A stretch of 64,000 nt of DNA from Chachezhania antarctica (GCF_003646465.1 NZ_QZEX01000002.1:638472-702471), one strand, 5' to 3'; shown: positions 34,469-43,695, numbered from the stretch's first letter. The notes: generated by a model not told the origin, from the sequence alone. Translations and numbers: made by a program.

Positions 34469-35539
34469 TCAGTCCGATCCGTCGGTAGCCGCGTCGTCGG
34501 ACGGGGCTGCCGTATCATCCGTTGCGGGGGCTTCCGGCGTCTGCCGGATCGTCACTCCCGAATTCGCTTCGCCCGTCACACCGGGATCGGCACCCGTGTC
34601 CGAAGTCTCCTCGAACTCGATCCCGGCCGGCGCGGCCAGGGCATCGGCCTCGGCTTCGGGCATCGTCTCGCCCGGACGCAGGGGCGATTTCAGATAGACG
34701 AAGAAATCGCTGTCCGGCGTCAGGACCATCTGCGAGTTGGTGCCCAGAAGCGACCGTTCATAGGCCCGCAGCGAGCGGTAGAACTCGAAGAAATCCGCGT
34801 CCTGCCCGAAGGCCTGAGCGAAAATCGCGTTCCGGCGGGCATCCGATTCACCGCGGATGATGTCCGATTGCCGCTGCGCGTCCGACACCAGTTCGACCAC
34901 CGTCCGGTCGGCCTGGGCGCGCACACGCTGCGCCGCCTCGTTACCACGGGCGCGTTCGTCGGTCGCTTCTCGTTCGCGTTCCGCCCGCATCCGGTCGAAG
35001 GTGGCCTGAAGGTTCTGGCGCGGCAGGTCGGTGGCCTTCAGACGCACGTCGACGATGTCGACACCCAGGTCGCGGGCATCGTTGATCGCGCCGTCACGGA
35101 TCCGGAGCATCATCGCCGCCCGGTCCGAGCTCAGGATGTCATCCGAGGTGACCGACCCGAGGATCTCCCGGGTCTGGGCCCGCAGGATGCTGTCGATCCG
35201 CGATTCGGCAGTCGAGATCCCGCCGGGACCCACCGCTTCGCGGAACTGTTCGACATTGTCGATCCGGTAGCGTGCGAAGGCGTCGACCACCAGGCGGCGG
35301 TCGTCGAGAGGCGTGACTTCCAGCGGCTGCACGTCGATCGACAGGATCCGGTCGTCATAGCGGACGACTTGCTGGATGAAGGGCAATTTGAAGGCCAGCC
35401 CGGGATCGTTCCGGACGTCGACGACCCGGCCGAATTGCAGCACCAGCGCCCGCTGGCGTTCGTCGACGATGTAGATCGACGACAGCAGCAGCACCACGAT
35501 CACGACGATGGCGGGAAGGATGAATGTCGATTTGCGCAT
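34469..35539 (-). CDS. hflC: HflC, regulator of FtsH protease (SPFH family)
   Basis: 356 residues. An N-terminal membrane anchor (FILPAIVVIVVLLLSSIYIV) is followed by VDERQRALVLQFGRVVDVRN, which opens the SPFH/Band 7 domain (about 25-210), and a long charged coiled segment (AEREREATDERARGNEAAQ, about 190-225). The HflC-type block SLRAYERSLLGTNSQMVLTPDSDFF, split here as AYERSLLGTNSQMVL and TPDSDFFVYL, lies near 260-285. The C-terminal 70 residues are acidic and disordered, extending it beyond E. coli HflC (334). With HflK it forms a cage around FtsH and limits membrane-protein proteolysis. Its start overlaps the hflK stop by one base. Confidence 0.95.
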   Translation of the reverse strand: MRKSTFILPAIVVIVVLLLSSIYIVDERQRALVLQFGRVVDVRNDPGLAFKLPFIQQVVRYDDRILSIDVQPLEVTPLDDRRLVVDAFARYRIDNVEQFREAVGPGGISTAESRIDSILRAQTREILGSVTSDDILSSDRAAMMLRIRDGAINDARDLGVDIVDVRLKATDLPRQNLQATFDRMRAEREREATDERARGNEAAQRVRAQADRTVVELVSDAQRQSDIIRGESDARRNAIFAQAFGQDADFFEFYRSLRAYERSLLGTNSQMVLTPDSDFFVYLKSPLRPGETMPEAEADALAAPAGIEFEETSDTGADPGVTGEANSGVTIRQTPEAPATDDTAAPSDDAATDGSD

Positions 35540-36726
35540 CAGTTCGACTCCTGCTGACGGTTACGACGCAGCTCGTTCAGCGGCAGATAGGGCAACACGC
35601 CCTGCCCGCCCGAACCGCCGCCGGTGACACCGCTGTCGAGGATGATCTTGTCCACGTTGGTCATGACCTCTTCCATCGTCTCGAGATAGAGACGTTTCCG
35701 CGTCACTTCCGGCGCCTTGCGGTATTCTTCCAGAACCGAAACGAAGCGGCTTGCCTCACCTTCGGCCTGGTTGATCTGCTGGGCGCGATAACCTTCCGCT
35801 TCTTCCAGGATCTGCGCGGCTTCACCGCGCGCTTCGGCGAGAACCCGGTTGGCGTAGGCGTCGGCCACGTTCTGCAGGCGGTCACGTTCCTGCGAGGCGG
35901 CCTGAACGTCGCGGAAGGCGTCGATCACCGTTTCCGGTGGGTCGGCGCGGTCGAAGTTCACCCGGATGATGTTCACGCCGGAGTTATAGCTGTCGAGCGT
36001 CTGCTGGATCAGCTCTTTCAGCCGCGCGGCGATGGCGCCCCGGTCCCGGTTAAGGATCGGCGCCAGCTGCGATTGCGCGATGATCTCGCGCATGGCCGAT
36101 TCCGACACGGCCCGGATCGTCGGGCGCGGGTCACGCAGGTTGAACAGGTATTCGGCCGGGTCCTTGATGTTCCAGACGACCTGGAAATCGATGTCGACGA
36201 CGTTTTCGTCGCCCGTCAGCATCAGGCCCGAATTGGTGCTGCCCGTGTTGCCCATGTCTTCGGTCTGTTCCCGGGTGACCGGGATGACCTCGTAGGACAC
36301 GAAGGGCCACGGCGCGATGTTCAGACCGGGCATGCCGATGTCCGAGAACCGGCCAAGGAACAGTTCCACCGATTGTTCTTCGGGCTTCACCGTGTAGACG
36401 CTGGCCCAGAGCCACAGGAACGCACCGACCAGAAGGCCGATGATCACCATGCCGCGGGTCACCAGCGGACCGCCGCCATCGCCGCCACTCCCGGTGCCGC
36501 CGCCGCGATTGCCACCGCCGCGGCCGCCCATCAGGACGCGCAGCTGATCCTGGCCTTTCTTGACGAGTTCCTCGATCTCGGGGATCTGGGGACCGTCTTC
36601 GGGACGTCGGCCACCGCCGCCGCCCCTGTTGCCCGAACCGTTCTGACCCTGATCGCCACCGTTGCCCCGTGGCCCGCTGCCACCGGATCCACCGCCGCCC
36701 CATGGGCCGCCGCTGTTGCCCGCCAT
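35539..36726 (-). CDS. hflK: HflK, regulator of FtsH protease (SPFH family)
   Basis: 395 residues. The N-terminus (about 1-75) is a Gly/Asn-rich cytoplasmic tail typical of HflK. The membrane helix MVIIGLLVGAFLWLWASVYTV lies near 89-109, then KPEEQSVELFLGRFSDIGMPGLN begins the Band 7 domain. The NTGSTNSGLMLTGDENVVDID block, and the coiled ASQERDRLQNVADAYANRVLAEARGEA in parts, are characteristic. It pairs with HflC in the inner membrane to cage FtsH. The hflC ATG overlaps its TGA by one base, so the two are coupled. The promoter must lie in the 124-base gap before glutathione reductase (gor stop 36851). Confidence 0.95.
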   Translation of the reverse strand: MAGNSGGPWGGGGSGGSGPRGNGGDQGQNGSGNRGGGGGRRPEDGPQIPEIEELVKKGQDQLRVLMGGRGGGNRGGGTGSGGDGGGPLVTRGMVIIGLLVGAFLWLWASVYTVKPEEQSVELFLGRFSDIGMPGLNIAPWPFVSYEVIPVTREQTEDMGNTGSTNSGLMLTGDENVVDIDFQVVWNIKDPAEYLFNLRDPRPTIRAVSESAMREIIAQSQLAPILNRDRGAIAARLKELIQQTLDSYNSGVNIIRVNFDRADPPETVIDAFRDVQAASQERDRLQNVADAYANRVLAEARGEAAQILEEAEGYRAQQINQAEGEASRFVSVLEEYRKAPEVTRKRLYLETMEEVMTNVDKIILDSGVTGGGSGGQGVLPYLPLNELRRNRQQESN

Positions 36727-36850
36727 ATCTTTCTTTCCCTCCGCTCGCCGCCTCCGGTCAATGTCCGGATCGGCTGTCCTTTGGCCTACTACCTGTGCGG
36801 CAGACCGTGGAAATCAACCCTTACACGCCAACGGGCCGCAGGCCCTGGCC

Positions 36851-38203
36851 TCAGCGCACAGGCGCGCGCATTGTCACAAGCTCTTCCGACATCGTGGGGT
36901 GAACTGCAACCGTCCGGTCGAAATCTTCCTTGGTTGCCCCCATCTTCACTGCGATCCCGGCCATCTGTATCAGCTCTCCGGCCTGCGGCGCCACGATGTG
37001 GCAGCCCAGCACCTTCCGCGTCGCCTTCGACACGACGAGCTTCATCAGAACCTTGTCCGCCCGGTCGATGAACGATGTCTGCATCGGCCGGAACGAGGTC
37101 GAATAGATCTCGACCTCTTCCTGCTTCTTCGCCTCTTCCTCGGTCAAGCCCACCGTCCCCAGCTCGGGCTGGGTGAAAACGGCACTGGGGATCAGCTCGT
37201 GATCCACCGGCGTCGGGTTGCCCCGGAAGACCGTCTCAACAAAGGCCATGCCTTCGCGAATCGCGACCGGGGTCAGGTTCACCCGGTTGGTCACATCGCC
37301 GATAGCATAGATCGACGGCACCTTGGTCTGGGAATATGCGTCGACGACGATCTCTCCGTAACGGCCCAGCTCGACGCCGACCTCTTCCAGCCCCATGTCG
37401 TGGGTGTTCGGGCTGCGCCCTGTGGCGAACATGACCTTTTCATAGACCATTTCCGCCCCGTTCGTGTCCTTGACCAGCACCCCGCCATAGCCGTCCGACA
37501 GTTCGGCCACGTTGGTTCCGGTGCGGATGTCGATGCCCTTGCGGCGCATCTCCTCGGCAACAAGATCGCGGGCCTCGTCATCGAAGCCCCGCAGGATCTG
37601 ATCGCCGCGGTAGAACAGCGTCACGTTCGCGCCCATGCCTTTCAGGATGCAGGCGAATTCGCAGGCGATAAAACCGCCGCCGACAATCAGGATGTTGTTC
37701 GGCAGGGCATCCATGTGGAAGATATCGTCCGACACCAGCCCCAGTTCGGCACCCGGCACATCGGGGCGCACCGGGCGGCCGCCTGCCGCGATCAGGATAT
37801 GCTTGGCCGTGACCGTCTGCCCCGTGCTCAGCTCCACCGTATGCGGATCCTTGATCCGGGCCCGCGCATCGAAGGTTTCCACCCCCGGCCCCGCCAAGAG
37901 CTTGCGGTAGATCCCTTCCAGCCGGTCAAGCTCCCCCGCCAGCCGCGCATGGAAAGCCTTCCAGTCCAGCCCGCCGGCCTCGACCGTCCAGCCGTATTCG
38001 CGCGCGTCTTCCATCATGCCGGGAAAGGCCGACGCGAAGACCATGAGCTTTTTCGGCACGCACCCCCGGATCACGCAGGTGCCGCCATAGCGGTCCATCT
38101 CCGCCAGGCCCACCTTGGCGCCGGTCTCGCCCGCGGCCACGCGCGCCGCGCGCACCCCGCCCGAGCCGCCGCCGATCACGAAAAGGTCATAGTCGAATGC
38201 CAT
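36851..38203 (-). CDS. gor: Glutathione-disulfide reductase
   Basis: 450 residues from the ATG at 38203 (MAFDYDLFVIGGGSGGVRAA). The FAD-binding GGGSGG is at residues 11-16, and the redox-active disulfide is in GGTCVIRGCVPKKLM (about 40-54), the glutathione-reductase variant of the CxxxxC motif. The NAD(P)H-binding GGGFIACEFACILKG is near 170-185, and the C-terminal active-site His/Glu are in TVAVHPTMSEELVT. It regenerates reduced glutathione with NADPH. The family usually has a rpiA gene upstream in Rhodobacterales (from memory), which is absent here; instead the upstream neighbour is the divergent SafE-like gene. A GCCGTCA-CTTTC-TGACGGC hairpin (38250-38268) lies in its leader. Confidence 0.95.
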   Translation of the reverse strand: MAFDYDLFVIGGGSGGVRAARVAAGETGAKVGLAEMDRYGGTCVIRGCVPKKLMVFASAFPGMMEDAREYGWTVEAGGLDWKAFHARLAGELDRLEGIYRKLLAGPGVETFDARARIKDPHTVELSTGQTVTAKHILIAAGGRPVRPDVPGAELGLVSDDIFHMDALPNNILIVGGGFIACEFACILKGMGANVTLFYRGDQILRGFDDEARDLVAEEMRRKGIDIRTGTNVAELSDGYGGVLVKDTNGAEMVYEKVMFATGRSPNTHDMGLEEVGVELGRYGEIVVDAYSQTKVPSIYAIGDVTNRVNLTPVAIREGMAFVETVFRGNPTPVDHELIPSAVFTQPELGTVGLTEEEAKKQEEVEIYSTSFRPMQTSFIDRADKVLMKLVVSKATRKVLGCHIVAPQAGELIQMAGIAVKMGATKEDFDRTVAVHPTMSEELVTMRAPVR

Positions 38204-38439
38204 CTGCGCGTCCCTGTTCCCGTCACATTTCATGCCGTTGCCCATCGGGGCCGTCACTTTCTGACGGCTTCGCCGCCGGATGTCACGCCCCGAAGCCTCA
38301 CGAATCCGGAATGTCCGTGGCACGGGCGCGGGCCCGTCACGGATGCCGCGGCATACTGCACCGGATCGCAACGACACGTTTGCCGTTACGGTGCGATTGA
38401 GCCGTTGCAACACGTGCTGCGGCGCAGCTAGGTTTGACC

Positions 38440-39360
38440 ATGCAGATCTACCTCCCGATTGCAGAAGTCTCGGTCAATGCCTTCCTCGTCCTTGGGCTGG
38501 GCGGGATGGTGGGTGTCCTGTCCGGCATGTTCGGCGTGGGCGGCGGCTTCCTGATCACGCCGCTTCTGTTCTTCATCGGCGTGCCGCCCCCGGTCGCTGT
38601 TGCCACCGGCGCCAACCAGATCGTCGCCTCGTCCTTCTCGGGCCTCTTGGCGCATCTCCAGCGCAAGACGGTGGATCTGAAGATGGGCACCGTCCTGCTT
38701 GTGGGCGGGCTGATCGGCGCGGCCGTCGGGGTCTACATCTTCAACTACCTGCGCAGTCTGGGTCAGGTCGATCTGCTGGTCCGGCTGACCTACGTGCTGT
38801 TTTTGGGCATCGTGGGCACCTTGATGTTCATCGAAAGCATCGTGGCGCTCAGGCGCTCGCGCCGCGCGCCGGTCCGGACGGAACGCAAGCACCGGACCTG
38901 GATCCACGCCCTGCCCTTCAAGATGCGCTTCCGGACCTCGGCGCTTTACATTTCCGTGATCCCGCCGATCCTCGTCGGCCTGCTCGTGGGTGTTCTGGCC
39001 GCGATCATGGGCGTTGGCGGCGGCTTCATCATGGTGCCCGCGATGATCTATCTGCTGGGGATGCCCACGAAGGTCGTGGTGGGCACGTCGCTCTTCCAGA
39101 TCATCTTCGTGACCGGCTTCACAACGCTTCTGCACGCCACGACCAACTACACGGTCGACGTGGTTCTGGCGGTCCTGTTGCTGGTGGGCGGTGTCATCGG
39201 CGCGCAGTTCGGCACCACGCTGGGCCTGAAGCTGAAGGCCGAACAATTGCGCATCCTGCTGGCGCTTCTCGTCATGCTGGTCTGCGGCAAGCTGGCGCTC
39301 GATCTTCTCCTTCAACCGTCCGAGCTTTATTCCCTCGCCAAAGCCGGGGTGGCCAGATGA
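38440..39360 (+). CDS. TauE/SafE-family membrane transporter (probable sulfite/organosulfonate exporter)
   Basis: 306 residues from the ATG at 38440. Seven to eight hydrophobic segments in two repeats are seen; each repeat starts with the family signature: GMVGVLSGMFGVGGGFLITP near residues 24-43, and VLAAIMGVGGGFIMVPAMIY near 186-205. A basic loop (RRSRRAPVRTERKHRTW) separates the halves. TauE/SafE proteins export sulfite or sulfoacetate. The next gene (TIGR02186 type) overlaps its stop by four bases (ATGA), and a rhodanese follows soon after, so sulfur handling is a fair inference. The promoter lies in the divergent gap with gor. Confidence 0.92.
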   Translation: MQIYLPIAEVSVNAFLVLGLGGMVGVLSGMFGVGGGFLITPLLFFIGVPPPVAVATGANQIVASSFSGLLAHLQRKTVDLKMGTVLLVGGLIGAAVGVYIFNYLRSLGQVDLLVRLTYVLFLGIVGTLMFIESIVALRRSRRAPVRTERKHRTWIHALPFKMRFRTSALYISVIPPILVGLLVGVLAAIMGVGGGFIMVPAMIYLLGMPTKVVVGTSLFQIIFVTGFTTLLHATTNYTVDVVLAVLLLVGGVIGAQFGTTLGLKLKAEQLRILLALLVMLVCGKLALDLLLQPSELYSLAKAGVAR

Positions 39361-40136
39361 TCGCGCGCGCCCTTCTTGGTCTTGTCGTGGCCCTCTGGTC
39401 CGGCGCTGCCCTGGCGCAGGAAGAACCGCTGGAAGAAGTGGTGCTGGGCCTCAGCCGCGACCGGGTGGCGATCACGACGCAGTTCGACGGCTCGGAGATC
39501 CTCGTCTTCGGCGCGGTCAAGCGTGAAGCCCCGATGCCCCCCGATCCGCCGCTCGAGGTCATCGTGACCGTTTCCGGCCCGTCGGCGCCCGTGCTCGTCC
39601 GCAAGAAGGCGCGCCGGTTCGGCATCTGGGTCAACACCCAGGCCGTGCTCGTCGATGCGGCTCCCAGCTTCTATGCCGTGGCCACCACCGCCCCCCTGGA
39701 CGAGATCCTGAGCGAAACCGAGGACCTGCGCTGGAAGATCTCGATCGACCGCGCCATCCGCTCGGTCGGCGCCCCGTCCGAGATTACCGAGGCCGCGCGC
39801 TTCACCGAAGCCCTGATCCGCATCCGCGAGGAAAAGGATCTCTACCAGATGCGTGAAGGCAAGGTGGCACTGGATCAGAGCACGCTGTTCCGCACCGCGC
39901 TGGCCATGCCATCGGACCTGACCGAAGGCGCCTACGACATCCGCATCTTCCTGACGCGCGGCCGCGACGTGGTGTCCAGCTACACGACGGTGATCGACGT
40001 CAACAAGGTCGGGCTGGAACGGTTCCTGTTCGACCTGTCCCGCGCGCAGCCGCTGGTCTACGGGCTGATGTCGCTGGCCATCGCCATCGCCGCCGGGTGG
40101 GGCGCCTCGGCCGCGTTCCGCCTGCTGCGGCGTTGA
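39357..40136 (+). CDS. TIGR02186-type membrane-anchored protein
   Basis: 259 residues with a signal peptide (MIARALLGLVVALWSGAALAQEE), a beta-rich periplasmic body and a C-terminal helix (LVYGLMSLAIAIAAGWGASA, about 233-252) that would anchor it in the inner membrane. Characteristic blocks are EEVVLGLSRDRVAITTQFDGSE in two parts near 24-45, and RFGIWVNTQAVLVDAAPSFYAVA near 90-112. I recognise it as the conserved alphaproteobacterial TIGR02186 family, which is encoded beside SafE-type transporters. It is translationally coupled to that gene here (ATGA overlap). It may be an accessory subunit; no activity is known. Confidence 0.85.
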   Translation: MIARALLGLVVALWSGAALAQEEPLEEVVLGLSRDRVAITTQFDGSEILVFGAVKREAPMPPDPPLEVIVTVSGPSAPVLVRKKARRFGIWVNTQAVLVDAAPSFYAVATTAPLDEILSETEDLRWKISIDRAIRSVGAPSEITEAARFTEALIRIREEKDLYQMREGKVALDQSTLFRTALAMPSDLTEGAYDIRIFLTRGRDVVSSYTTVIDVNKVGLERFLFDLSRAQPLVYGLMSLAIAIAAGWGASAAFRLLRR

Positions 40137-40265
40137 GATACGGGCCCGCGCCCTGACATATTGTTGATCTCACGTGCCCCTCGCAGGACGCCGGACGCCC
40201 GCATCCCCATGCTACGAAGGGCACATGTGCGACTCGCTCCCCAAGATCCCCGGCGCGCCAGCGCC

Positions 40266-40342
40266 GATCGCGCCCGACCCGGTCCGGAGCATGCCGCAGG
40301 CATGCGACGGGGGCGGGCGGGTGGGCCGGCGAGGGCGCGATC
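40266..40342 (+). repeat. Nested hairpin/G-quadruplex intergenic repeat, copy 6
   Basis: Outer arms GATCGCGCCC (40266-40275) and GGGCGCGATC (40333-40342) pair perfectly; a further GGCGCGCC motif lies on both sides. The inner stem GCATGC (40289-40294), loop CGCAG, GCATGC (40300-40305) is perfect. The G motif GGGCGGGCGGGTGGG lies at 40311-40325. It occupies most of the 252-base gap upstream of the rhodanese gene and would fall in its 5' leader if that gene has a promoter nearby. Confidence 0.82.
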
Positions 40343-40388
40343 CCCGTCGGTATCCCCCGGTGGCGCGCCAGCCCGGAACGCTCCGGAC

Positions 40389-40871
40389 GTGACGGATCCC
40401 TCTGCCCTCACGCGCCGAGCGATGCTGGGCGCCGCCATGGCCGTGTCCGTCACCGGTGCCACAGCCTATGGTCTCCACCGCTGGCGCCTGATCCCGCAGG
40501 ATCACGACGCCCGCCGCATCGACCCGGCCCAGGCTCATTCCGAAAGCGCCGCCGGAGACATCCACCTCATCGACATTCGTCGCCCCGACGAATGGCAGCG
40601 CACCGGCATCGCCGCGTCCGCCATCCCGATCGACATGCGCCGCGACGATTTCATCGCCGCGCTCGACCGGGCCACCGGTGGCGACCGGTCAGCCCCCATC
40701 GCCCTCATCTGCGCCGCCGGCGTCCGGTCGGCCCGGATGACGGCCCAGCTCTCAAAGGCCGGCTTCACCGGTATCACCGACATCCCCGAAGGCATGTCCG
40801 GCTCGGCTGCCGGGCCGGGCTGGCTGAAGCGCGACCTGCCCGTCATCCCCTGGACTCAGGACACCCAATGA
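40389..40871 (+). CDS. Rhodanese-domain protein with Tat-like signal
   Basis: 160 residues from a GTG at 40389 (reads MTDPSALTRRAMLGAAMAVS); longer in-frame starts would run through repeat copy 6 and are rejected. The twin-arginine-like TRRAMLG at the N-terminus followed by a hydrophobic stretch suggests Tat-dependent export. The rhodanese fold is shown by IHLIDIRRPDEWQRTGI near 58-74, and the active-site loop ICAAGVRSA (about 107-115) with Cys108 as the sulfur-carrying residue. Substrate unknown, but a sulfurtransferase in the periplasm fits the SafE-like exporter just upstream. Its stop overlaps the start of the esterase gene by four bases (ATGA). Confidence 0.82.
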   Translation: MTDPSALTRRAMLGAAMAVSVTGATAYGLHRWRLIPQDHDARRIDPAQAHSESAAGDIHLIDIRRPDEWQRTGIAASAIPIDMRRDDFIAALDRATGGDRSAPIALICAAGVRSARMTAQLSKAGFTGITDIPEGMSGSAAGPGWLKRDLPVIPWTQDTQ

Positions 40872-41710
40872 CCGAACCCCGATACCTGATCGCCGCCCTA
40901 GGCGCCCTGATTGCCGGCCCCGCCGCTGCGGATTGCGGTCCCACGCCCGGCCCCTGCATCCTGGACGACGGCGAATACCACATCGCCCTGCCCGACAGCC
41001 CTGCCGAGGGTCCCGTTCCGGCGATCCTCTACCTTCACGGTGCCGGAAGCCACGGCGCGGCGGTGATGCGCAACACCGGGCTGGTCGATTCCGTGACCGA
41101 CCGCGGCTATGCACTCATCGCCCCCACCGGTTCCCGCGGGTTCGGCTCGGGCGAAGGACGCCTCTGGGCATTTATCCCTGATTTTGGCGATGGACGGGAC
41201 GAGACGGACTTCCTCGCCCGCGTCTCGGCAGACGCCGGCGCCCGCTTCGGCATCGACCCGGACCGCACGATGCTGTCGGGGTTTTCGGCCGGCGGCTTCA
41301 TGGTGACCTACATCGCCTGCGACACGCCCGATGCCTTCCCCGCCTACGCGCCCATCGCGGGTGGTTTCTGGCGGCCGCACCCGGATCGGTGCGCGGGGCC
41401 GGTGAAGCTCCACCATACCCATGGCTGGACAGACGCCACGGTGCCGCTCGAAGGCCGCTACCTGCGGAACGGCCAGTGGCAGCAAGGGGATATCTTCGCC
41501 GGTCTGGAAATCTTCCGCGCGTCCAACGCCTGCCCCACCGAAACGGCCGACAGCTTCGATATGACCGAACCCTTCTGGCGCCGAAGCTGGACGGTCTGCG
41601 CAGACGGATCGGCGCTCGAACTCGCGCTTCATCCCGGGGGCCACATGATACCGCCGGGATGGGCCGACATGGCCATCGACTGGTTCGAAGCGCACATGCC
41701 CGAAAGCTGA
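40868..41710 (+). CDS. Secreted alpha/beta hydrolase, polyhydroxybutyrate depolymerase-like esterase
   Basis: 280 residues from the ATG at 40868. A short signal (LIAALGALIAGPAAADCG) is followed by an alpha/beta-hydrolase domain. The LpqC/PHB-depolymerase pattern is evident: PAILYLHGAGSHGAA (about 51-65, oxyanion side), LSGFSAGGFMVTY with Ser140 as nucleophile, the acidic residue in THGWTDATVPL near 190, and the catalytic His in LHPGGHMIPPG near 262. Cys pairs suggest disulfides, fitting export. Substrates of this group vary (feruloyl esters, short PHB oligomers), so the name describes family only. It is coupled to the rhodanese gene by a four-base overlap and is followed by repeat copy 7. Confidence 0.85.
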   Translation: MTEPRYLIAALGALIAGPAAADCGPTPGPCILDDGEYHIALPDSPAEGPVPAILYLHGAGSHGAAVMRNTGLVDSVTDRGYALIAPTGSRGFGSGEGRLWAFIPDFGDGRDETDFLARVSADAGARFGIDPDRTMLSGFSAGGFMVTYIACDTPDAFPAYAPIAGGFWRPHPDRCAGPVKLHHTHGWTDATVPLEGRYLRNGQWQQGDIFAGLEIFRASNACPTETADSFDMTEPFWRRSWTVCADGSALELALHPGGHMIPPGWADMAIDWFEAHMPES

Positions 41711-41717
41711 GCCCGGA

Positions 41718-41794
41718 CCGCGCCCGCTGGCGGCAAGGAGGATCGCGGAACGCGATCCGACGAGGGTGGGCGGGCGGGCCGCCAGCGGGCGCGG
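41718..41794 (+). repeat. Nested hairpin/G-quadruplex intergenic repeat, copy 7
   Basis: Outer arms CCGCGCCCGCTGGCGGC (41718-41734) and GCCGCCAGCGGGCGCGG (41778-41794) are perfectly complementary over 17 bp. The inner stem GGATCGCG (41740-41747), loop GAA, CGCGATCC (41751-41758) is perfect and is preceded by AAGGA. The G motif GGGTGGGCGGGCGGG lies at 41764-41778, its last G opening the right arm. It fills the gap between the convergent esterase and opgH genes. Confidence 0.9.
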
Positions 41795-41808
41795 CCCGGG
41801 CGGGACGC

Positions 41809-43695
41809 CTATTCCGCCGGCTGCACGACTGCCGGACGTTCCAGCATGGCCTTCAGCTCACCGCGATAGATCCGAGCCGTGCGGGTGACGGCCGGTTCGC
41901 GATAATCCTCGCGCGTGCCCATCCACGACCGGGCGCGCCCGGCCAGCGACAGGCCGCTCAGCGCCGAGAGCGGGATGGCCAGCGCAAGGCTGATCGCGAT
42001 CGGGATCAACCACGGTGTTACCACGCCGATCAGGATGCCCAGCGTCAGGGCCACGCCGCTGACAGTTTCCAGCGCGTGGCAGATCGCAAGCGTCCGCAAC
42101 CCGTATTGCCCGCCGTCGCGCGCCTGAGGGGCCCAGCCCTGCTGCAGCCCGAACACGATCCGGAAGACGGCGATCATCTGCTGCACCATCAGGATCGGCG
42201 CATAAAGGATCGAAAGAATGATCTCCGACACCAGCGCCAGGCCGAACCGACCAGCCCCGCCAAATGCACCGAAGCTCGCGCCCGACAGCGGCACCGCCAC
42301 GATGCCCAGAAGCTTGGGCGCCAGCAGCATCGCGTACATCAGCACGATGATCAGCACGTGCCGGCCCTCAGTCATCTCGGGCCAGACCGGACGCAGGGGG
42401 TTCGTCTCGCTGAAATAGCTCAGCACGCTCGCCTCTTCGCTCGGGCCGATCAGCGCCCACATCAGAAGAAGCGCGAACCAGATCGGGGACATGAGGTAAC
42501 CGATCGCCCCGTTGAACAGGTGGAAGCGCGACATGCCGCGGAACCCGCGCGTCGCCAGAAGGTTCAGGTGCTGCAGGTTGCCCTGGCACCAGCGCCGGTC
42601 GCGGCGGATGTGATCGATCAGCGTGGCGGGCGTTTCCTCGTAGGAACCCTTGATCCGCGGCAGGAACCGGACCGACCAGCCGGCCCGGCGCAAAAGCCCC
42701 GCCTCGACGAAATCGTGGCTCATGATCAGCGCCGTCCGTCCGCCGCGTCTCTGCAGGTGCGGCAGCCCGGCCGAGGCCGCGAAGGCCCGCGTGCGGATGA
42801 TCGCGTTGTGGCCCCAGTAGTTGCCCTCGCCCCCGCTCCAGCTTGCCACGCCTTCCGCCAGTGCGGCGCCGTAGACGCCGTTGGCGAATTGCTGCATCCG
42901 GCCGAAGACGCTGTGCGCCCCGATCAACTGAGGGAAGGACTGGATCAGCCCCGCGCCCGGGTCGGCCGCCAGCGCATCGCTCAGACGCACGATCGCACGG
43001 CCCGTCATCAGGCTGTCGGCATCCAGCACCAGCATCGCGTCCCAGGCGCCGCCCCAGCCGCGCACCCAGTCGGCAATGTTGCCGACCTTGCGGTCCGTGT
43101 TCTCGGCCCGCCGACGATAGTAGAGCTGCGCGCCTTCGGGCAGGGTCGCGCGCACGGCCTCGACCGCCGCCTGTTCGGAGACGGCAATCGCCTCGTCCCG
43201 CGTGTCGGACAGGATGAAGAGCGCGTATTCATGCCCCCCGCCCCGCCGGCGCAGTTCCTCCAGCATCGACCGCGCGTTGCCCAGAATGTACCACGGCACC
43301 TCGTTGTAGACCGGCATCAGCAGCGCGACCTTCAGCGGCCGGGCCGGGCCTTGCGGGGCCGGCATCGCCTCTTTGCGCGTCAGGCGGAACAGGCCCAGCA
43401 GGACGGTGCTGACGGTCAGGCTGATCCAGAAGAAGTTGAAGGCGATCAGCGTCACCAGCCCGGTTTCCATCGCCGCCATGCCGTCGTCGCCGAACCAGCC
43501 CACCATCAGCCACACCAAGCCCGCCGTCGCCGCCAGCGCCGGACCGAAGGCCAGAAGCCGCCAGAGCACAGCTGTACGGGGCACGTCGCCAAGGGGCGCC
43601 GCCCCGTCGCGGAAAACGGACTGGAAGTTCTGTGCCGGCATCTCCAACGGAGACGCGTCAGGCATCACGCAAAGATCTCGGGTCACGATGTCCAC
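41809..43695 (-). CDS. opgH: Glucans biosynthesis glucosyltransferase H
   Basis: 628 residues. Two N-terminal membrane helices (RLLAFGPALAATAGLVWLMVG and LITLIAFNFFWISLTVSTVL region) are followed by a cytoplasmic GT2 domain. Catalytic landmarks are DTRDEAIAVSE and LVLDADSLMTGRAIV (DxD-like), and the QxxRW-type RDRRWCQGNLQHLNLL near 295-310, with several membrane helices after it. It polymerises the beta-glucan backbone of osmoregulated periplasmic glucans from UDP-glucose. It is shorter than E. coli OpgH (847), lacking the long N-terminal extension, as in R. sphaeroides. Its start overlaps the opgG stop by 13 bases. Confidence 0.95.
   Translation of the reverse strand: MDIVTRDLCVMPDASPLEMPAQNFQSVFRDGAAPLGDVPRTAVLWRLLAFGPALAATAGLVWLMVGWFGDDGMAAMETGLVTLIAFNFFWISLTVSTVLLGLFRLTRKEAMPAPQGPARPLKVALLMPVYNEVPWYILGNARSMLEELRRRGGGHEYALFILSDTRDEAIAVSEQAAVEAVRATLPEGAQLYYRRRAENTDRKVGNIADWVRGWGGAWDAMLVLDADSLMTGRAIVRLSDALAADPGAGLIQSFPQLIGAHSVFGRMQQFANGVYGAALAEGVASWSGGEGNYWGHNAIIRTRAFAASAGLPHLQRRGGRTALIMSHDFVEAGLLRRAGWSVRFLPRIKGSYEETPATLIDHIRRDRRWCQGNLQHLNLLATRGFRGMSRFHLFNGAIGYLMSPIWFALLLMWALIGPSEEASVLSYFSETNPLRPVWPEMTEGRHVLIIVLMYAMLLAPKLLGIVAVPLSGASFGAFGGAGRFGLALVSEIILSILYAPILMVQQMIAVFRIVFGLQQGWAPQARDGGQYGLRTLAICHALETVSGVALTLGILIGVVTPWLIPIAISLALAIPLSALSGLSLAGRARSWMGTREDYREPAVTRTARIYRGELKAMLERPAVVQPAE

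Noticed and set aside
40161-40388. A 76-codon upstream extension of the rhodanese gene
   Set aside because: The extension runs through repeat copy 6 and would displace the twin-arginine signal from the N-terminus.
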